A DNA stretch of 5,037 nucleotides from Candidatus Woesearchaeota archaeon. GTDB lineage: Archaea > Nanobdellota > Nanobdellia > UBA10117 > WJKY01. This document shows positions 1 through 4,966 of this stretch, in pieces. The DNA is taken from assembly GCA_014728835.1 (NCBI GenBank), contig WJKY01000045.1:1-5037 (forward strand), in the 5' to 3' direction. Both the position numbers and the translations under genes were made by a program. Position 1 is the first letter of the stretch, and every line of letters starts with the position of its first letter. The notes beneath the pieces were generated by a model. It ran no database searches, was not told where the DNA came from, and saw nothing but the letters and a program-made list of their open reading frames with translations.

Positions 1-1
1 A

Positions 2-982
2 AATAAGTCTGTAATAGTAGTTGAACATGATCTTTTGATTCTTGATTATCTGGCAGATCTTGTGCATATTTTATTTGGTAAAGCTGCAGTTTATGGAGTT
101 GTAAGTCATCCAAAATCAGCTAAAGCAGGAATTAATACTTATTTGAGCGGATACTTAAAAGATGAAAATATTAGATTTAGAGACCACGCAATAAAGTTTG
201 AAATAGCACCTCCAAAAAAAGCAAAAGGAGACTTATTTATGAATTGGCCGAAACTAACAAAGAAATTATCTTCATTTAATTTAGAAGTTGAATCAAGTGA
301 AATTTACAAAAAAGAAATTGTTGGTATTGTAGGCGCAAATGCAATTGGTAAAACTACGTTTGCGCAAATACTTGCAGGCGAATTAAAACCAGATAGCGGA
401 GAAATTAAACACAAAGTAAAAATTTCATATAAACCACAATATATTGAACCTACTAAAACAAAAGTTCTTGCCACATTGATGAAAATAAATAAAGAAACTT
501 TGTCACAAGAAAATAAAATATCAATTATTAATCCTTTACAAATTGAACATTTACTAAATAAAAATTTAGATGAACTTAGTGGCGGCGAATTGCAGCGCAT
601 TGCAATTGCAGCTTGCTTATTAAGAGAAGCAGATCTTTATTTGCTTGACGAACCATCAACTTATTTAGATGTAGAGCAAAGGCTTGCAGCAAGCAAAACA
701 ATTCAAAAAGTTATCAAAAGCAGAGAAGCAGCCGCATTAGTTATTGACCATGATTTATTATTTATTTCATATCTTTCAGATAGATTGCTTGCTTTCAGCG
801 GCGAACCAGGAAAAACAGGACAAGCAAATAAAATAATATCTGTTAAAAAAGGAATGAATGATTTTCTTAAAGAGCTTGGAATTACTTGCAGAAAAGAACC
901 TGAAACCGGACGCCCACGAGTTAATAAACCAGACAGTGTAAAAGACAGAGAACAAAAAGAAAAAGGTGAATATTACCTTTAA
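2..982 (+). CDS. ABCE1/Rli1 ribosome-recycling ATPase, 5'-partial
   Basis: ABCE1 is the cytosolic twin-ATPase that splits ribosomes after termination in archaea and eukaryotes. The frame is open from base 2, before the first ATG at 35, so the N-terminal iron-sulfur domain and most of nucleotide-binding domain (NBD) 1 lie outside the window. Seen here: the NBD1 H-loop (VVEHDLLILDYL, about 20-55), the ABCE1 hinge (AYGVVS-like segment, then GYLKDENIRFRD), then a complete NBD2. NBD2 has Walker A GANAIGKT (332-355), a Q-loop in SYKPQYI, signature LSGGELQR (575-598), Walker B LYLLDEPS with D-loop YLDVEQR (635-676), and H-loop VIDHD (740-754). The end, LGITCRKEPETGRPRVNKP through REQKEKGEYYL, is the typical ABCE1 C terminus. 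All ATPase motifs of NBD2 are intact. The hinge reads GKAAVYG where many homologues have a Glu-Pro-Gly. The family assignment is secure. Confidence 0.96.
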   Translation, partial: NKSVIVVEHDLLILDYLADLVHILFGKAAVYGVVSHPKSAKAGINTYLSGYLKDENIRFRDHAIKFEIAPPKKAKGDLFMNWPKLTKKLSSFNLEVESSEIYKKEIVGIVGANAIGKTTFAQILAGELKPDSGEIKHKVKISYKPQYIEPTKTKVLATLMKINKETLSQENKISIINPLQIEHLLNKNLDELSGGELQRIAIAACLLREADLYLLDEPSTYLDVEQRLAASKTIQKVIKSREAAALVIDHDLLFISYLSDRLLAFSGEPGKTGQANKIISVKKGMNDFLKELGITCRKEPETGRPRVNKPDSVKDREQKEKGEYYL

Positions 983-983
983 G

Positions 984-1015
984 TATCTCTTTTTATGAAA
1001 CATCTCTTTTTATGA
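984..1015 (+). terminator. tandem U-rich terminator after ABCE1
   Basis: Two exact copies of the 14-mer ATCTCTTTTTATGA lie at 985-998 and 1002-1015, starting 2 bases after the ABCE1 stop. Each contains a T5 run. Archaeal RNA polymerase can stop on oligo-U tracts without a hairpin, so two successive T tracts directly after a stop codon fit a terminator. I see no hairpin. The duplication may also be chance in AT-rich DNA. Confidence 0.45.
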
Positions 1016-1028
1016 TAACACATATCAC

Positions 1029-1046
1029 AAAGAAAGATATTAATAA
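1029..1046 (+). promoter_or_regulatory. BRE/TATA-like promoter of the zinc-ribbon gene
   Basis: The purine-rich AAAGAAAG (1029-1036) resembles a BRE and is followed by ATATTAATA (1037-1045) as the TATA box. An offset of about 26 bases puts the transcription start near 1067, just before the SD at 1069. The leader would be short but would still carry the ribosome binding site. The match is by eye only, in AT-rich DNA. Confidence 0.4.
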
Positions 1047-1068
1047 AGGTTTTTCTTATATTATACTT

Positions 1069-1076
1069 GGAGGTGA
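1069..1076 (+). promoter_or_regulatory. Shine-Dalgarno that sets the GTG start at 1082
   Basis: GGAGGTGA is a full match to the archaeal anti-SD (3' end of 16S rRNA). It lies 5 bases before GTG 1082. The in-frame GTG at 1073 is inside the SD itself and cannot be the start served by it, which decides for 1082. This strong SD is good evidence that the short downstream frame is translated. Confidence 0.75.
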
Positions 1077-1081
1077 AGCAG

Positions 1082-1228
1082 GTGGGAATATCAAAACCAA
1101 AACAAGATATAAAACAAGCAAGTCTTTGGAAGCCTGATGAATGCCCAGCTTGCGGCTCCAAAAAGCTGAGCAATAATTATTTTACAGGAGAAATATACTG
1201 TCTCAAATGCGGTTTAGTGATTTATTAA
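1082..1228 (+). CDS. 48-residue TFIIB/TFB-type zinc ribbon protein
   Basis: This small protein starts with GTG. It has two CxxC pairs: C21/C24 in CPACGS and C40/C43 in YCLKCGLVIY. The spacing and the GEIYCLKCGLVI segment closely resemble the zinc ribbon at the N terminus of archaeal TFB/eukaryotic TFIIB, where the ribbon docks on RNA polymerase. Here it stands alone: the frame ends straight after the ribbon, with no B-reader or cyclin folds. The first 16 residues are basic and polar. Role unknown. It might bind the polymerase dock as a modulator, or be an unrelated small ribbon, for example ribosome-associated. The perfect SD and own promoter argue for a real gene. It follows ABCE1 on the same strand, 99 bases away, and converges with the operon at 1281-4272. 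Confidence 0.8.
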   Translation: MGISKPKQDIKQASLWKPDECPACGSKKLSNNYFTGEIYCLKCGLVIY

Positions 1229-1247
1229 AAAATTGATGGAGCTCAAT
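1227..1247 (-). terminator. weak hairpin plus T6 ending the minus-strand operon
   Basis: Read on the minus strand, ATTGA, a 6-base loop and TCAAT form a 5-bp stem at 1247-1232, followed by six T (1232-1227). It lies about 34 bases past the stop of the 381-residue protein and overlaps the stop codon of the convergent zinc-ribbon gene. The stem is weak, but archaeal termination depends mainly on the U tract. Confidence 0.35.
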
Positions 1248-1280
1248 AATACTATAAAATCTTAGATAGAAGTATTTATT

Positions 1281-2426
1281 TTATTCTTCCTCATAACTTT
1301 TTTCCACTATATTAGCTTCTTTACGATAATATTTCGTGTACTTAATATCAGCATAAAGTTTACCTATTTCAGCAATTTTATCATTTGTATAAATTTCTTT
1401 AAGATTTTTAGAAATAGTATTAACTATTTTAGCAGGCAGGTTATGTTTTTTAGCTGTTTCAATGAGATAGCCTTTTAAAAATGAAAGTGGCCCAAAAATC
1501 AAATCTTTTGAAGTTGCTTTTTGATCAATTACAGCTCTTCTTACTTTTTGCCGTTTTTTTAAAAAACCTTTTTTATCCAAATAAACCAAAAAATTAGACG
1601 GATTAGGATCAATAGGGCAATAGCCGACTTTTATGTCTTCAGTTACTATTTCCTCCAAATTCTCTTTATAATATTCTATTTTTTCACTTATTTTAGTACT
1701 TTCGATTTCATTTGCATAATCATTGTACACAATTTCAATTTTTTCAATTATAGCTTCTAAAAACTTCAGAGCTTTTTCCTTAGCTTCGTTTTTATCTTGA
1801 ATTAATGTTTCTTTTAATGTAATATCTTTTTCATGTCTTTTAATTTTAATATTATATTTTTCTTTAACTTGTTCTAAATAATCTGAATTTCCTATAAAAT
1901 CTAAAAATAATCCTAATGCTAGTTCTTGATATTTTTCTTTTTTATCTATTTCATCTTTTTTTGATGCCATGCCTAAAGTAAGTTCTACAGTAGTTTCGAA
2001 ATCTGTAGGTAAATGCCACATTTCTACATAAAATTCTGAATTTGGATTAATTTTTCCTTCAGATACCATAGGAAAAATATCAGAATATTTCTTTTCAGTG
2101 CCAGGAATATTACCTAAGTCTAATAAAATATTATAGTTTTTAATGGATTTTTGTATGTCATCTATAGTTTCTTTATTGTAGCCAGCTTTAATTAATTTAT
2201 TAAGATTTTTTTCTTTAATAATAGCAAAGAGAGACCTTTCAAAACCTCTACGTTCATCTGCAGGTCTTACGTCTTTACCAGGATAAATGTCGTCTTTTAA
2301 ATACGAGAAAACTATGTTTTGCCTGTCAGCTTTTGATAATCGTTCTTCTTCTGGAATTTCTTCATCATCCCAGCTATTAATGATTTCTAGTATTTTTTTC
2401 TTAGTAGTAGTGTTTTTCTCTGGCAT
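1281..2426 (-). CDS. unrecognised 381-residue protein with a faint kinase-like catalytic loop
   Basis: I do not recognise this protein as a whole. It is charged and soluble, with no signal peptide or membrane segment. Residues 1-35 are Lys/Glu-rich and look disordered, and 185-265 are rich in Glu/Lys and helix-formers, perhaps coiled coil. At 271-281, PIDPNPSNFLV is followed by AVIDQK at 298-303. The D273-x4-N278 spacing and later D301 recall the HxDxxxxN...D catalytic and metal-binding residues of aminoglycoside phosphotransferase/choline-kinase folds. The His position is Pro271, however, and I see no glycine-rich N-lobe or clear Lys/Glu pair, so a kinase call is only a suggestion. The ATG lies one base after the TAA of the upstream gene and has no SD. 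It is therefore probably translated by termination-reinitiation as the second gene of the operon, suggesting a shared process with the wHTH/NrdD-like protein. Confidence 0.85.
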   Translation of the reverse strand: MPEKNTTTKKKILEIINSWDDEEIPEEERLSKADRQNIVFSYLKDDIYPGKDVRPADERRGFERSLFAIIKEKNLNKLIKAGYNKETIDDIQKSIKNYNILLDLGNIPGTEKKYSDIFPMVSEGKINPNSEFYVEMWHLPTDFETTVELTLGMASKKDEIDKKEKYQELALGLFLDFIGNSDYLEQVKEKYNIKIKRHEKDITLKETLIQDKNEAKEKALKFLEAIIEKIEIVYNDYANEIESTKISEKIEYYKENLEEIVTEDIKVGYCPIDPNPSNFLVYLDKKGFLKKRQKVRRAVIDQKATSKDLIFGPLSFLKGYLIETAKKHNLPAKIVNTISKNLKEIYTNDKIAEIGKLYADIKYTKYYRKEANIVEKSYEEE

Positions 2427-2427
2427 T

Positions 2428-4272
2428 TTATTTTATTTTTGCAAGCCCAAAATTAGTCTCAAATAATTTTTTAATATTTTTCTTATTGGTTTCAATACAA
2501 TGCCCACCCGGTAAATATTTTTGCAATTTAGCTGATACTTTAATATTATTAGATTGAATTCCAGGAGAATATGATTTTATGTTTTTTAATTTAAATTCTT
2601 TAGAATCTAACTCATAAAATCTATTTGCGATAAATTGATTAGATTCCTCTTTCAGTTGAATTCTAAAAGGGGCAGGTTCGTTTTTCTTAATTATTTGATT
2701 GCAAACTTTTAAGATTTTTTTACCTAGTTCTTGATTTTTATCTAAAGTTTTATTTGAAAGTATTTTAATTGTTTCATTTAATCCAACTAATGATATAGAA
2801 TAAGCGCAATCATCAGTATGTAAATATTTCCATCGTTTTCTTATTATAGATTTAAATTCTGTTTTATGTTTTCGTAAGAATTCTCCTATATTAAGTTCGC
2901 CCATGTTTAAGGAATAATCCACACAAGATTTGATTGTTTTTTTTAGCTCATCAAAAAATTTATTTTCTGATTTATTTTTTAATGCAATTCGCGGCAAATT
3001 TATAACAATATTTTGAGCTTCGCCTACTCTGGTTGTTCTAGGCCAGTTTTTCCAATAAGAATCAAAACGAGCACATTCACCAACAAAACCAGCATTAGTA
3101 GTTTGCCATTTTGGCTGCATATTTGCAATAAAAACATTTTCCAAGTCTTTAACTAGCGAAGCATCATAATTGTCCCAAAACTTAAGTATTAATTTAATAT
3201 TTTTAAATTTGTTTTTTTTAGCAAGTTTTATAATTTCTTTAGTAATTTTTTCTGCAATGTTTTTATATTTAAAAATAAAATTAGAGTCTTTATTTTCCCA
3301 CGCATAATATGAATTAACATCCTTTAAAAATTTTGCATTACCAATATTTAGATTAATAAAAATTTTATATTTTGATCCATCAAGTTTGATTAAAAATTCC
3401 TTTAAATTTTTACGTAGTTCTGTAACAGAACTTTTGCTTGCTAACGGCGCTATGAAGTAATTAAATGATTCAAAAGCATATACTGGATTAGAACAACTGG
3501 ATATTGTTTTCAAAGTATTCAAAAACAAATTAAAGAATTTATTTAATGAACTATTTTTGCTATCAAAGTTGTGCGTATGTAGACCATAAATATCATGAAC
3601 AAAATTTAATAGTTTAGGTTCTCCAAGATTTTTAATAAATATGTCTCCATCTTTATGTTGTTGCAGTGCTTCTGGATGTGTAAGTGCGAGAATATTTTCA
3701 AAAGTTCTGCTTTTTGATTCAGCATGGTCTACTTCTCGTAATGCGTTTGTTATGTTATGTACTTTACCAAGTAAATGTTTTCTAAAGTTTGAATGTAAAC
3801 CAGCCAAAGTAATTCCGTCAAAAGCTCGTTCTTTAACTGCTGATATGCCAGAGTCAATAAGTGCTCTTGGCAATCCTCTTTTGAGATATTTTTTTGCGAA
3901 TAATCTTTCATCAAAATCTACAATATCTCCGCAAACATTGAATATTTTGAAACTTTTTTGGTTTGTTTTGCTCTTAACATCGCCTAATAATTCAGATATT
4001 CCTGCTGGTGAAACATCAACATCAAAATCATTTACATAAAATAATCTTTTTAATCTGCTATCTGTTACTTGTTTTGAAGTTACTAACTTAGCTTTTTCTA
4101 GGCGTTCAAGGTATTTGTGAGCTGTTGAAAAATTTATATTAAGTTCTTTAGAAATGTCAGTAATTGATTTTGCACCTTCCTCAATTAATAAAGATAAAAT
4201 TTTTAATTTAGTTTTATTATCTAAAGCTTTTAGTTTCTTGGCTGTTTTAGCTAATATTTCGTCTTTATTCAT
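2428..4272 (-). CDS. wHTH/ATP-cone/NrdD-like fusion lacking the glycyl-radical domain; candidate nucleotide-responsive regulator
   Basis: The protein has 614 residues. Domains in order: an ArsR-like winged helix (about 10-80; recognition region around SKELNINFSTAHKYLERLEK, wing near 65-80); a segment resembling an ATP-cone (108-170; CGDIVDFDERLF, then GLPRALIDSGI and FDGITLAGL); and an NrdD-like body (190-614). Body landmarks are HKDGDIFIKNL (206-216), GECARF (398-403), NIVINLPRIAL (421-431), SISLVGLNET (492-501), RFYELDSKEF (551-560) and LPGGHCIE (587-594). NrdD is the anaerobic ribonucleoside-triphosphate reductase. It normally continues into a four-Cys zinc site and an RVxGY-type glycyl-radical loop, and both are absent because the frame stops at NFGLAKIK. 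C400 could match the thiyl-radical cysteine, but the early Cys expected near LLNFVHD (221-227) is missing. Catalysis is therefore unlikely and DNA-binding regulation more plausible. The ATG at 4272 is preferred over an in-frame TTG at 4353 because of its SD and the promoter between them. First gene of a coupled operon. Confidence 0.85.
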   Translation of the reverse strand: MNKDEILAKTAKKLKALDNKTKLKILSLLIEEGAKSITDISKELNINFSTAHKYLERLEKAKLVTSKQVTDSRLKRLFYVNDFDVDVSPAGISELLGDVKSKTNQKSFKIFNVCGDIVDFDERLFAKKYLKRGLPRALIDSGISAVKERAFDGITLAGLHSNFRKHLLGKVHNITNALREVDHAESKSRTFENILALTHPEALQQHKDGDIFIKNLGEPKLLNFVHDIYGLHTHNFDSKNSSLNKFFNLFLNTLKTISSCSNPVYAFESFNYFIAPLASKSSVTELRKNLKEFLIKLDGSKYKIFINLNIGNAKFLKDVNSYYAWENKDSNFIFKYKNIAEKITKEIIKLAKKNKFKNIKLILKFWDNYDASLVKDLENVFIANMQPKWQTTNAGFVGECARFDSYWKNWPRTTRVGEAQNIVINLPRIALKNKSENKFFDELKKTIKSCVDYSLNMGELNIGEFLRKHKTEFKSIIRKRWKYLHTDDCAYSISLVGLNETIKILSNKTLDKNQELGKKILKVCNQIIKKNEPAPFRIQLKEESNQFIANRFYELDSKEFKLKNIKSYSPGIQSNNIKVSAKLQKYLPGGHCIETNKKNIKKLFETNFGLAKIK

Positions 4273-4279
4273 CCCACAA

Positions 4280-4285
4280 CACCTT
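4280..4285 (-). promoter_or_regulatory. Shine-Dalgarno setting the ATG start at 4272
   Basis: On the minus strand AAGGTG lies 7 bases before ATG 4272. It matches the AGGTG part of the archaeal SD. The upstream in-frame TTG at 4353 has no such site and would sit before the likely TATA box, so 4272 is the better start. Confidence 0.55.
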
Positions 4286-4323
4286 ATATTATAATTTATG
4301 TTATTTACTATCTCAAAACATAA

Positions 4324-4339
4324 TTTTAAAAACCTTTCT
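4324..4339 (-). promoter_or_regulatory. BRE/TATA promoter of the wHTH/NrdD-like operon
   Basis: On the minus strand AGAAAGG (4339-4333) is a good BRE-like element directly followed by TTTTTAAAA (4332-4324) as the TATA box. The expected transcription start is near 4302, giving a leader of about 30 bases that contains the SD at 4285-4280. It is the most convincing promoter in the window by element order and spacing. Confidence 0.6.
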
Positions 4340-4340
4340 G

Positions 4341-4361
4341 CTTTGTGATACAATCACACAG
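4341..4361. promoter_or_regulatory. near-palindromic operator candidate, arms TGTGAT/ATCACA
   Basis: The core TGTGAT-ACA-ATCACA (4344-4358) is a perfect 6-bp inverted repeat with a 3-base spacer. Extending outward gives 8 of 9 paired positions over 4341-4361. It ends one base before the BRE of the operon promoter, where a bound dimer could block or recruit TFB. It is the size expected for a dimeric winged-helix protein, so autoregulation by the adjacent wHTH gene product is the natural guess. It could also serve the divergent CBS gene. Confidence 0.5.
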
Positions 4362-4380
4362 TATTAAATCACGTTTTGTA

Positions 4381-4397
4381 AAAGAAAACTCTTAAAA
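4381..4397 (+). promoter_or_regulatory. BRE/TATA-like promoter of the CBS gene, near-leaderless
   Basis: AAAGAAAAC (4381-4389) resembles a BRE and TTAAAA (4392-4397) a TATA box. The predicted transcription start is about 4420-4422, only 2-4 bases before ATG 4424. No SD precedes that ATG, which fits a leaderless transcript, common in archaea. TATATTAA at 4401-4408 is a rival TATA box but would place the start inside the gene. Confidence 0.45.
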
Positions 4398-4417
4398 TGA
4401 TATATTAATTCATTTTA
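4393..4417. repeat. 8-bp perfect inverted repeat over the CBS promoter
   Basis: TAAAATGA (4393-4400) and TCATTTTA (4410-4417) are perfect reverse complements separated by 9 AT-rich bases. The left arm overlaps the TATA box and the right arm ends just before the predicted transcription start. This is where an operator for a repressor would sit. The arms differ from the TGTGAT/ATCACA repeat at 4341-4361, so the binding protein may differ. Confidence 0.45.
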
Positions 4418-4423
4418 TCTGAA

Positions 4424-4966
4424 ATGACTAACTCAGGAATTAAAGCTCATGAAATAATGACTAAAGAAGTTGTTATAGCACATCCTCATATGACTGTTTC
4501 TGAAGCTGCAAAGCTTATGAATAGCTTTAGAATTGGTGGTTTGCCTGTAATAGAAAATGGAAAATTAGCAGGCATAATTACAGAAAGAGATATTATGGAA
4601 GAACTAGTTGCAAAAGATAAAAATGCAAGCGAAACTACAGTTAAAAAAATAATGACATCTCCACCTAAAATATATGGAACTGAAAACGAAGACATGAATT
4701 CTATTGTTAAGAAAATGACTGACCATAATGTTACTCGAATGCCAATTATTGATAGTGCAAATCGATTACGTGGCATAATAACAAATAAAGATGTATTGCA
4801 CAATTGCACTGAATATTTTGATGTTCTTTTAGAGCAAGCAAAAATTAAAGGAATCAAAGAAGAAGACTACACTGCTTTTGGACACTGTGAAACTTGCGGT
4901 GACAGCACGCATTTAGTTTTCAAAGACGGCAGATTTGTTTGCGATGATTGTTTTGATAAACTTTAA
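4424..4966 (+). CDS. twin CBS-domain protein with C-terminal zinc ribbon
   Basis: The protein has 180 residues. CBS domain 1 spans about 8-60 (IMTKEVVIAHPHMTVSEAAK, then GGLPVIENGKLAGIITERDI). CBS domain 2 spans about 73-127 (VKKIMTSPP, then VTRMPIIDSANRLRGIITNKDV). A linker of about 25 residues leads to a zinc ribbon with C155/C158 (HCETCGD) and C173/C176 (FVCDDCFD). CBS pairs form a Bateman module that commonly binds AMP, ADP, ATP or related ligands. The same CBS-plus-ribbon layout is known in archaea, for example Ta0289 of Thermoplasma acidophilum. No enzyme domain is attached, so the protein is probably a ligand sensor acting on a partner, or a nucleic-acid binder through the ribbon. The exact ligand cannot be read from the sequence. 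It is divergent from the wHTH/NrdD-like operon, with 151 bases between start codons holding both promoters. Confidence 0.93.
   Translation: MTNSGIKAHEIMTKEVVIAHPHMTVSEAAKLMNSFRIGGLPVIENGKLAGIITERDIMEELVAKDKNASETTVKKIMTSPPKIYGTENEDMNSIVKKMTDHNVTRMPIIDSANRLRGIITNKDVLHNCTEYFDVLLEQAKIKGIKEEDYTAFGHCETCGDSTHLVFKDGRFVCDDCFDKL

Noticed and set aside
304..600. 98-codon minus-strand frame
   Set aside because: It is antisense to the NBD2 Walker A to signature region of ABCE1.
1073..1081. GTG at 1073 as start of the zinc-ribbon gene
   Set aside because: It lies inside the GGAGGTGA sequence that serves GTG 1082.
983..1081. tRNA or other structured RNA in the gap after ABCE1
   Set aside because: No cloverleaf arms or T-loop consensus. 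The stretch is explained by T tracts, a promoter and an SD.
776..1173. Minus-strand frames of 75 and 64 codons around the ABCE1 end and the zinc-ribbon gene
   Set aside because: They overlap the conserved ABCE1 C terminus and the zinc-ribbon gene, and show no family motif or ribosome binding site of note.
3641..4039. 132-codon plus-strand frame
   Set aside because: It lies wholly opposite the wHTH/NrdD-like gene, is Ser/Cys-rich without recognisable motifs, and covers positions where the minus strand encodes conserved domains.
2428..4272. Functional anaerobic ribonucleotide reductase (nrdD)
   Set aside because: No zinc-binding Cys cluster and no glycyl-radical loop are present, the early active-site Cys is missing, and no nrdG activase is in the window.
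4273..4353. N-terminal extension of the wHTH/NrdD-like protein to an in-frame TTG at 4353
   Set aside because: It would use a TTG without SD, lie upstream of the BRE/TATA pair, overlap the palindrome and add 27 residues before a normal wHTH start. ATG 4272 has an SD at proper spacing.
4486..4857. 123-codon minus-strand frame
   Set aside because: It is antisense to the well-supported CBS domains and is a shadow of their codon pattern.
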